Shown here in pieces: positions 10,100-19,517 of a DNA stretch of 64,000 nucleotides (the stretch's first letter is position 1; each line of letters begins with the position of its first letter). Position numbers and translations under genes: made by a program. The notes beneath the pieces were generated by a model. That model had not been told where the DNA came from. It saw only the letters and a program-made list of their open reading frames with translations, and searched no databases. Source of the DNA: Desulfobacterales bacterium (lineage in GTDB: Bacteria > Desulfobacterota > Desulfobacteria > Desulfobacterales > JAFDDL01); the NCBI GenBank assembly GCA_034003325.1, contig JAVEYW010000020.1, positions 23,333-87,332 of the forward strand. The letters are read 5' to 3'.

Positions 10100-10786
10100 A
10101 TGACATCAAACGAATTCTACAAGCCCTCATGCGCGGGGGTTATTCTCGCCGGCGGATTAAACCTGCGGTTTAACGGCGAGAACAAAGCACTGGCGACCGT
10201 CGGGAAAAACAACATCATCGAAAACACGCTTCGCTTGTTCCGGGATCTATTCGAGGAAATTATCATCGTCACCAATACCCCCTTGCTCTTTTCACAGTGG
10301 GATGTAACCATCGTCACGGACATATTTCCCATTCAAAGTCCGCTGACCGGCATCTACAGTGCGCTTTTTTACGCCTCAGCGCCTCATATTTTCGTTTCAG
10401 CCTGCGATACCCCTTTTTTACAGGAGAAGCTGGTCAAAGTGATTATTGACAACATCGATACGAAAGCGGATATTTTTATACCGGCGACAGAAAAGGGGCT
10501 TGAGCCGTTGTGCGCGGCTTATGCCAAAAAATGCATGGTGCCGATAGAGCGCATGTTGCTGGCCCATTTGCAAGACCATGGCGCGTCTGCAGCCACCCAA
10601 CACCGAATATTAAAAAAATCTTTGAAAATTCAAAATTTTTTTAACAAGGTGCGAATTAAACCCATCGGCGAAGATCAGCTTCGGGCAGCGGATGCATCCC
10701 TTGTTTCCTTTTTCAACGTGAACACGCCCGAGGATCTGGCCAACGCACTGAAAATGCTTCCGCAAATAAAGAAGGAGTCATTATGA
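10100..10786 (+). CDS. mobA: Molybdenum cofactor guanylyltransferase MobA
   Basis: A 228-residue nucleotidyltransferase. The N-terminus shows the family loop LAGGLNLRFNGENKAL, and the metal-binding aspartate lies in SACDTPFLQ; other conserved parts are DIFPIQSPLTGIYSAL and FNVNTPEDL at the end. It transfers GMP to molybdopterin to make the dinucleotide cofactor used by DMSO-reductase-family enzymes. I placed the start at the ATG at 10100 because the open frame upstream overlaps moaB and looks non-coding. It overlaps moaE by 4 bp. Confidence 0.92.
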   Translation: MTSNEFYKPSCAGVILAGGLNLRFNGENKALATVGKNNIIENTLRLFRDLFEEIIIVTNTPLLFSQWDVTIVTDIFPIQSPLTGIYSALFYASAPHIFVSACDTPFLQEKLVKVIIDNIDTKADIFIPATEKGLEPLCAAYAKKCMVPIERMLLAHLQDHGASAATQHRILKKSLKIQNFFNKVRIKPIGEDQLRAADASLVSFFNVNTPEDLANALKMLPQIKKESL

Positions 10787-11142
10787 ATATTACTGAACTC
10801 ATGGAAAGCATAAAACGCAATCCGAGATACGCCGACGTCGGCATGGTGTTGTATCACAACGGTGTTGTCCGCGGCACATCAAGAGACGGGCGGCCCGTGA
10901 AAGGCCTGCGCATTCGGGTCGATCATGACAAACTTGCGGCCGTTTTGACGGAAAACCGGAAAAAGCCCGGCATTATGGACATTCGGGTCTGGATCAATGA
11001 GGATAAGGATCTGACCGTGGGCGAGGATGTCATGTTTCTGGCTGTTGCAGGAGACATTCGGGAAAATGTGCTCTCCACGCTCGAAACGACCCTGAATACC
11101 ATCAAATCGACGGTGACCGCCAAAACCGAATATTTTGTATAG
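10783..11142 (+). CDS. moaE: Molybdopterin synthase catalytic subunit (MoaE-like)
   Basis: A 119-residue protein, shorter than classical MoaE (~150). It keeps the YHNGVVRGTSRDG segment equivalent to the family's GVVR motif and the VWINEDKDLTVGEDVMFLAVAG stretch in its core. MoaE uses thiocarboxylated MoaD to add sulfur to precursor Z. No moaD is adjacent. Its ATG overlaps the mobA stop (ATTATGAA) after the good ribosome site AAGGAG. Family assignment is good; catalytic competence of this short form is not proven by sequence. Confidence 0.8.
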   Translation: MNITELMESIKRNPRYADVGMVLYHNGVVRGTSRDGRPVKGLRIRVDHDKLAAVLTENRKKPGIMDIRVWINEDKDLTVGEDVMFLAVAGDIRENVLSTLETTLNTIKSTVTAKTEYFV

Positions 11143-11191
11143 GATTTTAGCCGATCTGCTCAAAGGGATCTAACGGACAAACGGAATCGTT

Positions 11192-11671
11192 ATGGATGAA
11201 TTTTCTCATATTGACGATGAAGGACGTGTTCGCATGGTGGATGTGACCGCAAAGGCCGATACGCTGCGCACGGCGCGGGCGCGCGGAATCGTCACCATGC
11301 AACGCAATACCTTTGACAAGATAAAAAACCACCAGGTGAAAAAAGGCAACGTGCTGGAAACCGCCCGCATTGCCGGTGTGATGGCCGCCAAAAAAACAGC
11401 GGATCTGATTCCCATGTGCCATCCCTTATTTCTTTCTCATGTGGCGGTGGATTTTTTTCCGGACCTGGATTCTTGCGCCATCGTTATCGAAGCAAGCGCC
11501 AAACTTACCGGCCCGACCGGTGTTGAAATGGAAGCCCTGACAGCGGTCAGCGTGGCCGCTCTGACCCTCTACGATATGTGCAAGTCTTACGATCGCGCAA
11601 TGACCATCTCTCGAATCGAATTAATTGAAAAAACAGGTGGGAAAAGCGGTATATTCAGAAAAGCAGAATGA
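11192..11671 (+). CDS. moaC: Cyclic pyranopterin monophosphate synthase MoaC
   Basis: A 159-residue MoaC with all the family landmarks: MVDVTAK at the start, AARIAG-like ETARIAGVMAAKKT, the active-site segment PMCHPL, and TGVEMEALTAVSVAALTLYDMCK. With MoaA it converts GTP into precursor Z, the first step of molybdenum-cofactor synthesis. It is third in the mobA-moaE-moaC run. The start ATG at 11192 follows a 49-bp gap after moaE. Its stop overlaps the mltA start. Confidence 0.96.
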   Translation: MDEFSHIDDEGRVRMVDVTAKADTLRTARARGIVTMQRNTFDKIKNHQVKKGNVLETARIAGVMAAKKTADLIPMCHPLFLSHVAVDFFPDLDSCAIVIEASAKLTGPTGVEMEALTAVSVAALTLYDMCKSYDRAMTISRIELIEKTGGKSGIFRKAE

Positions 11672-12894
11672 TGCCTCTTTCAAAAAAACGCATGGCCTTT
11701 GCCTACGCCTTCTTTTTTTCGGCGATTATTCTTTTATTTCAGGGTTGCCCGCCGCAACGTCCGGAGGCGCCGACGCTGACCCCTTCGGTGATGACAAGAC
11801 TGCCTTCCGAACGCTATCCAGATTTTATGGATGATATGGCCTTTGACGGCATCGGTCATGCCATCGATCAGAGCCTTTCCTATCTGAAAAAAATTCCTGA
11901 AGATCGACGCTTCACCTTTGGTCCGGACCAATTCACCAGCAATCAGCTGATCCGGGCATTGTCTCATTTTAAGGCGTTTATTGCATCCAACCCGCCGCAT
12001 GCGGATCTGAACACCTACATTCGAGCGAACTATTGGGTTTATGAGGCCGCAGGGTCTGATACCTCCGGTGAGGTGCTCTTTACCGGGTATTATGAACCGA
12101 ACCTGCGCGGCAGCCGTCTGCAAACCGAGAGATATCAATACCCCGTCTATGCACGTCCGGAAAATCTGATCCCCATCGATTTATCCCTTTTCTCTCCTGA
12201 ATATAAAGGAAAAACGCTAATCGGCCGCATTGCCGGCGATAAAATCGTCCCTTATGATGACAGAACCGCCATCGAAGGCGGATCACTTGAGGGAATAGCC
12301 ATCCCGCTTGCCTGGGTAGATGATCCGGTGGACCTGTTTTTTCTTCAAATTCAAGGCTCCGGTAAAATTTATCTCAACACCGGCGAAGTGTTAAATGTCC
12401 ACTACCATATTTCCAACGGAAAGCCCTATCGAAGCATTGGCAAGCTCTTGATTGAACAAAATAAAATCCCGAAATCCGATATCTCCATGCAGACGATTCG
12501 ATCGTATCTGAAAGCACATCCTGAAGAATTATCTGATATTTTTTCCTATAACCCGAGCTATGTTTTTTTTAAAACAGAGATCGATGGCCCCATTGGATGC
12601 CTTGACGTCAAACTGACCCCCGGCCGCTCGCTGGCCGTTGACCGGCGGATTTTCCCCATGCCCACCTTATCCTTTATTCAAACGAAAAGACCTCTGACCG
12701 ATGGGGCCGGCGCCATAACCGCATGGACCGATTGCGCTCGCTTTGTTCTGAATCAGGATACCGGCGGCGCCATTCGCGGCCCTGGCCGAGCGGATTTGTT
12801 CTGGGGCAACGGCGCTTATGCGGAGCTTGCCGCCGGTCACATGCAGCATTCCGGTCGACTCTATTTTTTGGTATTAAAATCAGATGCGCCTTAA
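11668..12894 (+). CDS. mltA: Membrane-bound lytic murein transglycosylase A
   Basis: A 408-residue lipoprotein with a signal segment ending in LLFQGC. The MltA barrel carries FTGYYEPNLRGS near residue 125 and IPLAWVDDPVDLFFLQIQGSG near 215. The C-terminal 3D domain is present with its acidic residues in DCARF, QDTGGAI and GRADLFWG. It cleaves peptidoglycan glycan strands at the outer-membrane face, leaving anhydro ends. The ATG overlaps the moaC stop, although the function is unrelated to molybdopterin. Downstream, 13040-13068 carries the promoter for tatA. Confidence 0.95.
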   Translation: MMPLSKKRMAFAYAFFFSAIILLFQGCPPQRPEAPTLTPSVMTRLPSERYPDFMDDMAFDGIGHAIDQSLSYLKKIPEDRRFTFGPDQFTSNQLIRALSHFKAFIASNPPHADLNTYIRANYWVYEAAGSDTSGEVLFTGYYEPNLRGSRLQTERYQYPVYARPENLIPIDLSLFSPEYKGKTLIGRIAGDKIVPYDDRTAIEGGSLEGIAIPLAWVDDPVDLFFLQIQGSGKIYLNTGEVLNVHYHISNGKPYRSIGKLLIEQNKIPKSDISMQTIRSYLKAHPEELSDIFSYNPSYVFFKTEIDGPIGCLDVKLTPGRSLAVDRRIFPMPTLSFIQTKRPLTDGAGAITAWTDCARFVLNQDTGGAIRGPGRADLFWGNGAYAELAAGHMQHSGRLYFLVLKSDAP

Positions 12895-13039
12895 TTCGGC
12901 TTCACCGGATGCTAAAAGCTTGAAGCGTTGAAGCCGGAAGGCTTTAAGGATAAAACCATTATCCCTCCAATACGAAGATCCACGGGTTTGGACGTATGCT
13001 TTAGATAGCGGTTCTAATTGTGCCGACCTGGCCCTGCTA

Positions 13040-13068
13040 TTGACTCTTGACCCTAAAGAACGTATTAC
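13040..13068 (+). promoter_or_regulatory. Sigma-70-type promoter for tatA-tatC
   Basis: TTGACT at 13040-13045, a 17-nt spacer, then TATTAC at 13063-13068. It lies about 58 bp before the tatA ATG, with ribosome site GGAG at 13112. Seen in sequence; activity is inferred. Confidence 0.6.
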
Positions 13069-13125
13069 TCTTCAAAAAAGCGGGTTTGCGTTTCACCTTT
13101 AAATAGCAATCAATGGAGATGCGTC

Positions 13126-13458
13126 ATGTTCGGCATCGGCATGCCTGAAATGCTTTTGATAATGGCCGTAGCGCTGATTATCATCGGCCCCAAAAAACTT
13201 CCGGATCTCGCCAAATCACTCGGCCGTGCCATCGGCGAATTTCGTAAGGCCACCAGTGACTTAAAGGACTCTATCGTCCCGGGGGACGATTTAGAGAATG
13301 TCAAAACCACCTTTAAAGACCTTAACAAAGAGGTCAACGCGCCCTTGAACAAAAGCGTTAACGGCCCCGACCCGACGCCAGAAGCGGGGAAAAAGCCTGA
13401 CAACCCGAACGTCACTCCCCCTTCACAGGCGCCCAGGGATACCGGACAAAATGCTTGA
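13126..13458 (+). CDS. tatA: Twin-arginine translocase subunit TatA/TatB
   Basis: A 110-residue protein with one N-terminal membrane helix containing PEMLLIMAVALIIIGPKKLP, then an amphipathic helix (DLAKSLGRAIGEFRKA) and a charged, proline-rich tail, the standard TatA/B layout. It helps move folded, often cofactor-bearing proteins across the inner membrane. Assignment to TatA or TatB cannot be settled by length alone; the tail is of TatB length, but a single A/B subunit next to tatC is common. It overlaps tatC by 8 bp. Confidence 0.9.
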   Translation: MFGIGMPEMLLIMAVALIIIGPKKLPDLAKSLGRAIGEFRKATSDLKDSIVPGDDLENVKTTFKDLNKEVNAPLNKSVNGPDPTPEAGKKPDNPNVTPPSQAPRDTGQNA

Positions 13459-14236
13459 AGACGAAAAAATTCCATTCACTGATCATCTTGAAGAACTCAG
13501 AAAACGACTGATCACCTGTTTTATCGCTGTCGGGGTCGGCTTTGTTGTTTCTTACGGTTTTAAGGACAAGCTTTTCGAAATTCTTACCCGCCCGCTGGTT
13601 GCCGTGATGAAAACCGGCGATAAAATCATTTTTACCGGGCTTCCCGAAGCGTTTTTCACCTATCTGAAAGTCGCCTTTCTCACCGGTATCGGCTTGGCAA
13701 CCCCCGTTATCCTCTATCAATTTTGGATGTTTGTAGCGCCTGGCCTTTACGAAAAAGAGCGAAAACTTCTGATTCCCGTTGTCTTTCTCTCCTCCTTTTT
13801 TTTTCTCGGCGGCGCCTTGTTCGGTTATTTCATCGTCTTTCCTTTCGGGTTTCAATTTTTTATGAGTTTTGCAACAGAAACCATTCGGCCAATGCCCTCC
13901 ATGCGGGAATACCTGTCCTTTTCCTCCAAAATGCTATTGGCTTTTGGCCTCGTGTTTGAAATGCCGCTGGTAATCACTTTCATGTCGCGCCTTGGCGTTG
14001 TAAACGTCGACTTCCTTAAAAAAAACCGTAAGTACGCCATATTGTTTTTTTTCATCGGTGCCGCCATTCTCACCCCGCCGGATGTGGTTTCGCAGATTCT
14101 GATGGCGGTCCCTCTGATGGGCCTGTATGAAATCAGTATTATCGGCGCCAAGATCTTTCAAAACAAACCCACTCCTGCCGATGAGGATCCAAAAGCCGAA
14201 GAAGAAGAGGAAGATAACGCCAATGCATCATCCTAA
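13451..14236 (+). CDS. tatC: Twin-arginine translocase subunit TatC
   Basis: A 261-residue polytopic membrane protein with six predicted helices. The N-terminal signal-binding region FTDHLEELRKRLI is conserved, as is the FALLLAFGLVFEMP-type segment (here SFSSKMLLAFGLVFEMP). An acidic tail (EEEEED) ends the protein. TatC recognises the twin-arginine signal. It is coupled to the preceding tatA/B. Next comes a periplasmic cytochrome, but that one has an ordinary Sec signal. Confidence 0.96.
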   Translation: MLEDEKIPFTDHLEELRKRLITCFIAVGVGFVVSYGFKDKLFEILTRPLVAVMKTGDKIIFTGLPEAFFTYLKVAFLTGIGLATPVILYQFWMFVAPGLYEKERKLLIPVVFLSSFFFLGGALFGYFIVFPFGFQFFMSFATETIRPMPSMREYLSFSSKMLLAFGLVFEMPLVITFMSRLGVVNVDFLKKNRKYAILFFFIGAAILTPPDVVSQILMAVPLMGLYEISIIGAKIFQNKPTPADEDPKAEEEEEDNANASS

Positions 14237-14256
14237 AAAGAAAGCCATGATTGCCG

Positions 14257-14285
14257 TTGACACCCATGAGGAGAAATGATAGATA
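14257..14285 (+). promoter_or_regulatory. Sigma-70-type promoter for cytochrome c3
   Basis: TTGACA at 14257-14262, 17-nt spacer, TAGATA at 14280-14285, located 66 bp before the cytochrome ATG. The -35 is consensus. Activity is inferred. Confidence 0.6.
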
Positions 14286-14350
14286 GTTTTTTTTGTAAAA
14301 AGAAGATAAAAAAACAAACCAAAAAATTATCAAAAGGGGGTATTTTTACA

Positions 14351-14830
14351 ATGAAAAACAGATTGTTATTGATGTTGATCGTTGCCACAAGCTGCTTTTT
14401 CTTTGCTTCCGGCATATATGCCGGTACAGCCGCTGAAGACGTCATCAAAATGGAAAACAAAGCGTATTCCGCACATAAAAAAGGAATCGTCATGTTCTCC
14501 CATAAAAAACATGCGGAAGAATACGCAACGAAAAACCCGGAGCTTTATAAAAACGGCTGCGGCGAATGCCACCATGACAAAGACGGCAAACCGCTGGCGC
14601 TGAAGGCGGGCGATGAGGTTCAAAGCTGCTTTGAATGCCACAACAAAGAAGGGGAAAAGCCCAAAGGAAAAGATGCTCCCAAGCTTTCCAAAAAAGAAAC
14701 CTTAGCCTACCATGCCGAAGCCATACATGCCAATTGCAAGGGCTGCCATAAGGCCTTTAATAAAGCCAACACGAGCACGGCTGCGCCGGTTTCCTGCAAT
14801 AAGTGCCATCCGAAAAAAGATAAAGGATAG
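14351..14830 (+). CDS. Tetraheme cytochrome c3 (class III cytochrome c)
   Basis: A 159-residue precursor. A Sec signal peptide (MKNRLLLMLIVATSCF to about residue 26, with YAG before the cut) is followed by four CXXCH heme sites: CGECH, CFECH, CKGCH and CNKCH. Early histidines in MFSHKKH and later ones in YHAEAIH supply the second axial ligands. By family knowledge it is a periplasmic electron carrier linking hydrogenases or formate dehydrogenases to membrane complexes in sulfate reducers. The start at 14351 is chosen because the ribosome site AAAAGGGGG lies just upstream and the signal peptide begins there. A strong terminator follows. Confidence 0.93.
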   Translation: MKNRLLLMLIVATSCFFFASGIYAGTAAEDVIKMENKAYSAHKKGIVMFSHKKHAEEYATKNPELYKNGCGECHHDKDGKPLALKAGDEVQSCFECHNKEGEKPKGKDAPKLSKKETLAYHAEAIHANCKGCHKAFNKANTSTAAPVSCNKCHPKKDKG

Positions 14831-14852
14831 AATCAGACGGATCATGCAAAAA

Positions 14853-14880
14853 GGGGCAACTGCAGTTGCCCCTTTTTTTT
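14853..14880 (+). terminator. Rho-independent terminator after cytochrome c3
   Basis: A perfect 20-bp palindrome, GGGGCAACTGCAGTTGCCCC, followed by eight T residues. It ends the cytochrome transcript and, since an A-rich run precedes it, may also work on the opposite strand for the cbiA transcript. Confidence 0.92.
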
Positions 14881-14936
14881 GTGTGATCAAATCTCTCTCA
14901 CACACGGATGCCTATTCGCCTCTTCATAACATACCT

Positions 14937-16340
14937 TTAAGAAATCATTCGATTTTTATATGCTATCGCTTTTTGTACCAGGGCACCGGCCCACTCTGGA
15001 GTTCCCAGCGCATGCAAATGAGTATACGTGGCCAGCACATTATTAACACTGGCCCCATCTTTTCCATCAATAATCCCGGTGCCGCGTTTCATGGTAAACA
15101 CAAAATCATTGTCATTTCCCCGCCACTCAAGCACGGTTGAATAATGAAACTCATGGCCTTTCAACTCGGTGCCGACCGTGAAAAACGGGTTTTTCCGGGA
15201 AACTGCGGCTACGGTATAGCCATGGCCTTGCGGCTTTTTACTGAAACCGAACACGATGGGGAGCACACCGCACATGGGATAGGTTTTCCCCTCAAGCACG
15301 AGGGCCTCTCCCAAATACATCAGGCCGCCACATTCAGCATAAATGGGGAGCCCCTCACAGGATAGCTGTTTGATACGATGACGAAATCGAAGGTTCTCCG
15401 CGAGCCGGTCGGCATGCGTCTCCGGAAAGCCGCCACCGATATAGAGGGCATCAACGTCCGGCATTTCCCTTTGGGTTAGCGGCGACATAAAAACCGTCTC
15501 TGCACCCGCCAATTCCAGTGCTTCTATATTTTCAGGGTAATAAAACTGAAAGGCAGTATCCCGAATGATTCCGATTCGAGGAATTGACACACCACTCACA
15601 GCGGCTTTCACGAGCGGATTGCTGGCAGGCGATACGATGGGCCCTGCCTGGCCGAATTCTTGAGCCAACGCCAGAATGGCATCTAAATCAAGATACCGCC
15701 GGGCCATGTCCGCAGCCGCTTGGATGGATTCTTTTGCCCAGGCATGCTCATCGGTCGGCACCAGGCCCATGTGCCGTTCGGGAAAATCTTCGCGGTTAAG
15801 TTTTGGGATAGCGCCCAGCACGGGTATTTTGCAAAAGGCTTCGATGCTTCGGCGAATACTACCCTCGTGGCGAGCGCCTGACACACGATTTAACACCACG
15901 CCCTTAATAGCGACATTCGGGTCAAAGCCAATACACCCTTGAACCACCGCCGCCAGGGTGCGCGTTGATTTGGTGCAATCCAGGCATAAGATCACCGGGG
16001 CTGTGAGCAATTTCGCCAATTCGGCCGTGCTGGTAACACCGGCAAGATCGGTGCCGTCATAGAGGCCGCGGTTTCCCTCAATCACAGCCAGATCGGCTAA
16101 AGCTGTATGATCCTGAAATGATTTTATAAGATTGGGTTTGTTAACAAGAAACGGATCCAAATTATAGCAAGGCCGGCCCGCCGCGAGAGCAAGCCAGCCC
16201 GCATCAATATAATCCGGACCTTTTTTGAAAGGCGATAGGGAAAGCCCCCGATCTCTCAGGGCAGCAATAATTCCAATGGAAAGTATGGTCTTCCCGGACC
16301 CACCCCGAAGAGCGGCAACCAGCAGCCTTGGAATACCCAT
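14937..16340 (-). CDS. cbiA: Cobyrinate a,c-diamide synthase-type amidase (CbiA/DsrN)
   Basis: About 467 residues. The N-terminal ATP-binding half has LRGGSGKTILSIG, and the C-terminal glutamine-amidotransferase half has the nucleophile Cys in AECGGLMYLGE and a late His in GHEFHYS. The enzyme amidates acetate side chains of a corrin or related tetrapyrrole with glutamine and ATP. Its position after dsrABD matches dsrN of other sulfate reducers and sulfur oxidisers, where it is thought to make the siro(heme)amide of dissimilatory sulfite reductase. That role is therefore more likely here than cobalamin synthesis; no other cobalamin gene is present. I chose ATG 16340 (AAGGA site); GTG at 16364 is open upstream. 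Confidence 0.88.
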   Translation of the reverse strand: MGIPRLLVAALRGGSGKTILSIGIIAALRDRGLSLSPFKKGPDYIDAGWLALAAGRPCYNLDPFLVNKPNLIKSFQDHTALADLAVIEGNRGLYDGTDLAGVTSTAELAKLLTAPVILCLDCTKSTRTLAAVVQGCIGFDPNVAIKGVVLNRVSGARHEGSIRRSIEAFCKIPVLGAIPKLNREDFPERHMGLVPTDEHAWAKESIQAAADMARRYLDLDAILALAQEFGQAGPIVSPASNPLVKAAVSGVSIPRIGIIRDTAFQFYYPENIEALELAGAETVFMSPLTQREMPDVDALYIGGGFPETHADRLAENLRFRHRIKQLSCEGLPIYAECGGLMYLGEALVLEGKTYPMCGVLPIVFGFSKKPQGHGYTVAAVSRKNPFFTVGTELKGHEFHYSTVLEWRGNDNDFVFTMKRGTGIIDGKDGASVNNVLATYTHLHALGTPEWAGALVQKAIAYKNRMIS

Positions 16341-16417
16341 GTTTTCCTTGGACATGAAAACCACTTTACAAATAAGGTGTACCGGCAGTCAAAAAACGCG
16401 TAAGAGAAGCGTCCGGC

Positions 16418-16654
16418 TTAGTCTTCACCCTCTCCATGGGCCTGTTTTCCGGCCCCTTTAAGGCCATACATCGACGTGCTGCCGCTAGACCAGTACTCCA
16501 AAACGCCATCGGTCACCAGGGTGTTGATCAGTTTTTTGGCTTCCCGTGGCTTTAGTTCAAGAATTTCGGACAGATCATTAAAATAGAACTTGCTCTTTCC
16601 TTTTTTCTTGGACAGCGCATCGACAATTTTTTCTTTGGCTTCGGCAATATCCAT
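16418..16654 (-). CDS. dsrD: Dissimilatory sulfite reductase-associated protein DsrD
   Basis: A 78-residue winged-helix protein. The sequence SKFYFNDLSEILELKPREAKKLIN and the GVLEYWSSGSTSMYGLKG wing are the DsrD signature. The gene follows dsrB by 74 bp with ribosome site AAGGAAA. DsrD is found with dsrAB in sulfate-reducing rather than sulfur-oxidising lineages, so it marks the reductive pathway. It has been reported to stimulate sulfite reduction by DsrAB. Confidence 0.96.
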   Translation of the reverse strand: MDIAEAKEKIVDALSKKKGKSKFYFNDLSEILELKPREAKKLINTLVTDGVLEYWSSGSTSMYGLKGAGKQAHGEGED

Positions 16655-16728
16655 CTTGATTTCCTTTTCTTGGCATCCGGGCTGAACGACCGGGAGGTTC
16701 GTCCAGCCCGTCAGTTAATTGTCCGAAA

Positions 16729-17874
16729 TTAGAATTTGAAATTCGAGGTGTGTCGCCAAGTGTAATAGGCGGGATCACGGAAATCATCTATAAGATGATG
16801 CGTGAATTCCAGCTCGCATTTATCAAAGAATCTTTCCCATCCAATTCGGCCTGCCCATTCGCCCAAACGCTCGTATTTGTTGGCGCCGGCTGCATAGGCT
16901 TCAACAATCTTTTTGATGGTATCCGTCATCGTGGGCCATCGCGGCACTTCATTGGGAATAAAGGCCACAACGACTTTAGAGAAGGCCGGGTTGCTGATGC
17001 GGTTGGACACCTTGCCGCCAACCATAAGAACAATGCCGTCACCTTCCGTATCGGCAAGCGGCAACGAGGGACACATCGTGTAACAGTTACCGCAGAACAT
17101 ACAGCGTTCGCTTTTGATAGCGACGGAATTTACCGTGGCGCCGCCGACTTCAACTTTGCTCGGACGAATCGCAGCAGTCGGACAAGCGGCGATGGCCAAG
17201 GGCACTTCGCACATTTTGTCCAGGTATTCATGGTCGATCATCGGCGGTTTGCGGTGATATCCCAGAATGGCGATATCGGAGCAATGCACCGCGCCGCACA
17301 TATTCAGACAGCAGGCCATGGAAACCCGCAGGTGTGCCGGCATCCGGTGCTGTTTGAAATCATCGAACAGCACGTCCATGGTCGCCTTGACCGTACCGGA
17401 GGCGTCTGTCGCCGGGGTGTGGCAGTGAATCCATCCCTGCGTATGAACGATGTTGGTGATACCGGCGCCAGTGCCGCCCACGGGGAACTTGAAGCTGCCG
17501 CCGTCAAATTTTCTGCTTTCCAGATCCTGAATCAACGGCGCGACTTTCTCCTTGCTGTCGACCATAAATTCAATGTTGTTCCGGGTGGTAAACCGGACGT
17601 ATCCGCCGCAATGTTTTTCGGCAATCGCACAAATTTCCCGAATATGCTCGGTACCCATCAACCGGGCGCCGCCGACGCGGACGGTAAACACCTGATCGCC
17701 GCTTTCAGCAACGTGAACCAGCACGCCGGGTTGCAGAATCTCATGATACAGCCATTTCCCTTTATTCTTTGCAATAACGGGAGGATAAAATTCATCATAT
17801 TTTCGCGGGCCGATGTCGGATATCCTGTTTTTCATCGGTTCGTTCGGATCATATCCCGAAGAAATAAAAGCCAT
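16729..17874 (-). CDS. dsrB: Dissimilatory sulfite reductase beta subunit
   Basis: A 381-residue beta subunit. Siroheme/[4Fe-4S] region: [16 protein letters not shown] near residue 190. An inserted ferredoxin domain has [16 protein letters not shown] near residue 265 for a second [4Fe-4S] cluster. With DsrA it forms the alpha2-beta2 enzyme that reduces sulfite in the cytoplasm, passing sulfur to DsrC. The ribosome site AAGGGGG precedes the ATG, 13 bp after the dsrA stop. No dsrC is in the window, which is normal because it is usually unlinked. Confidence 0.98.
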   Translation of the reverse strand: MAFISSGYDPNEPMKNRISDIGPRKYDEFYPPVIAKNKGKWLYHEILQPGVLVHVAESGDQVFTVRVGGARLMGTEHIREICAIAEKHCGGYVRFTTRNNIEFMVDSKEKVAPLIQDLESRKFDGGSFKFPVGGTGAGITNIVHTQGWIHCHTPATDASGTVKATMDVLFDDFKQHRMPAHLRVSMACCLNMCGAVHCSDIAILGYHRKPPMIDHEYLDKMCEVPLAIAACPTAAIRPSKVEVGGATVNSVAIKSERCMFCGNCYTMCPSLPLADTEGDGIVLMVGGKVSNRISNPAFSKVVVAFIPNEVPRWPTMTDTIKKIVEAYAAGANKYERLGEWAGRIGWERFFDKCELEFTHHLIDDFRDPAYYTWRHTSNFKF

Positions 17875-17887
17875 AGTTGCCCCCTTC

Positions 17888-19201
17888 CTACCTTAGATGG
17901 TGTTTTCTGAATTCAGTGATGTCTCGCTCGAAACCGCCCGGCACTTCTTCCTCTTTCCAGAAGATGTACGGGTTGTGGCGCGGTTCCTGAACATGCTGCG
18001 GAATTGCCGGAAGGTTCGTGGCTTCCAACAGTTTCTGAAAACCCTGACGTTTCATCAGCTCGCCGAGACGCTCACGGTTTTTGCCTTCTTCCATCCACCA
18101 GTCCCAGATGCTTTCAATGACTTCCTTGATTTCGTCATAAGGCTCTTCGACCTTTAAAAACGGAACCAGCAAAGAGCCCATTTGGGCGCCATCAAGGATC
18201 GGGGCCTTGGCGCCGACCAGCATGGAAAGGCCTCTATCTTCACCGATCCGCAATGCGCGGGGCATTACGTTGATGCAGTGCATACAGCGGGTGCATTCCT
18301 TGTCGTCGATCTTAAGCGTTTTGCCGTCCATCCACATGCATTTGGTGGGGCAAAGATCGATCACTTCTTTTTGAATATCAAATTTACCCCAGTCGCGACC
18401 GGAGTGGGCGCCGGCATTGGGGGGCAGCTCGCCGCCAATATAGGCCTGAACCGCTTCCTGATCAATGCGGATATTGTCTTTCCAGGTACCGATAAAGGAG
18501 ATGTCCGCGCGCGCGATCGATGCGACGCAGCAGTTGGGGCATCCGTCAAATTTAAATTTAAATTTGTACGGGAATGCCGGCCGGTGAAGCTCATCCTGAT
18601 AGTCGTTGGTCAGGGTATGGCAGAGGGCCTGGGTGTCGTAACAGGCATATTCACATCGCGACTGACCAATACAGTCCGCCGGAGTTCGCAGGTTGGAGCC
18701 GGAGCCGCCCAAATCCTGGTTCATGTTGTGAGTCAATTCAAAAAAGACTTCTTCCAGCTGCGGGGTGGTGGTTCCAATCAGAATAATATCACCGGTAGAG
18801 CCATGCATATTGGTGACGCCGCTGCCGCGAAAATCCCACAGGTCGCACAGCGTTCGCAAATATTCTGTTGTATAATATTTCCCAGCCGGCTGGGCAACGC
18901 GCATGGTATGAAAATGGGCCACACCCGGAAACATGGTCGGCTGATCACAATATCGGCCGATAACGCCGCCGCCATAACCGAAAACACCTACGATACCACC
19001 ATGTTTCCAATGGGTCCGGCCATGTTTAAAAGAAAGCTCCAGCACGCCCAGCAAATCATCGACACAATCCTGCGGAATCTGGAATTCTACGTTATTCGCG
19101 TTTTTTGCCCTTGCTTCGGCCTGCTGTTTGAGATCGGACACGAAACTCGGCCACGGCCCAGTTTCAAGCTGGTCCAACAAAGGGGTTTCATGCTTTGCCA
19201 T
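17888..19201 (-). CDS. dsrA: Dissimilatory sulfite reductase alpha subunit
   Basis: A 437-residue alpha subunit. Cluster/siroheme ligands lie in [12 protein letters not shown] near residue 180 and GCPNCCVAS near 218, and a ferredoxin domain has [12 protein letters not shown] near residue 285. This is the classical phylogenetic marker of sulfate reducers. The start has ribosome site TTGGAGGT. It is the first gene of dsrA-dsrB-dsrD-cbiA, driven from the promoter at 19368-19396 with a leader of roughly 160 nt. Confidence 0.98.
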   Translation of the reverse strand: MAKHETPLLDQLETGPWPSFVSDLKQQAEARAKNANNVEFQIPQDCVDDLLGVLELSFKHGRTHWKHGGIVGVFGYGGGVIGRYCDQPTMFPGVAHFHTMRVAQPAGKYYTTEYLRTLCDLWDFRGSGVTNMHGSTGDIILIGTTTPQLEEVFFELTHNMNQDLGGSGSNLRTPADCIGQSRCEYACYDTQALCHTLTNDYQDELHRPAFPYKFKFKFDGCPNCCVASIARADISFIGTWKDNIRIDQEAVQAYIGGELPPNAGAHSGRDWGKFDIQKEVIDLCPTKCMWMDGKTLKIDDKECTRCMHCINVMPRALRIGEDRGLSMLVGAKAPILDGAQMGSLLVPFLKVEEPYDEIKEVIESIWDWWMEEGKNRERLGELMKRQGFQKLLEATNLPAIPQHVQEPRHNPYIFWKEEEVPGGFERDITEFRKHHLR

Positions 19202-19367
19202 ATGCTACCTCCAATTTTGTTTATAAGTAACTAACCTCTTGTCGTTAAAACCCTATTATCCCCTGAGGGGAGCAGTCTAACTCACCTCCTCTCAATTCGA
19301 AAGATATATTTCCGCGTATATAAATTAAGGGTCTCTATTCTACTGTTTTTCATATCGTAAAGGGATG
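19202..19367 (-). promoter_or_regulatory. Long 5' leader of the dsr operon
   Basis: Roughly 160 nt lie between the predicted promoter and the dsrA ATG. Read on the minus strand, the leader holds a strong unused ribosome-site-like run (GAGGAGGTGAG near 19285) followed by no convincing reading frame, and a small hairpin CCCCT-CA-GGGG near 19262. It could carry regulation of dsr mRNA, but no known riboswitch class was recognised. Confidence 0.35.
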
Positions 19368-19396
19368 CATATAGAATCAATACCTTTTTTTGTCAA
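19368..19396 (-). promoter_or_regulatory. Sigma-70-type promoter of the dsr operon
   Basis: On the minus strand: TTGACA (19396-19391), 17-nt spacer, TATATG (19373-19368). This is a near-consensus promoter and fits the high expression expected for dsrAB. Confidence 0.75.
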
Positions 19397-19517
19397 TAAA
19401 AAAGCAAACTTCTCAAATCTGCACCGGGGTGGATGCTTTCTTGCATCAGAGACCATGCATATTGTGTGCTTTGACCATATCATTCGGGATATATAGTATT
19501 GGAGAAACGATAACCCG

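Noticed and set aside
12895..13039. Fifth copy of the dispersed repeat (CGGCTTCACCGGATGC)
   Set aside because: Only one short hairpin-like segment matches; the first hairpin and spacing are missing.
14937..16340. Role in cobalamin synthesis for the CbiA-like protein
   Set aside because: No other cobalamin gene is nearby and the gene sits in the dsr operon, where the dsrN role fits better; not excluded.
16418..19201. Reverse (oxidative) dsr system
   Set aside because: dsrD is present and no dsrEFH or other oxidative genes are seen, so the reductive type is favoured.
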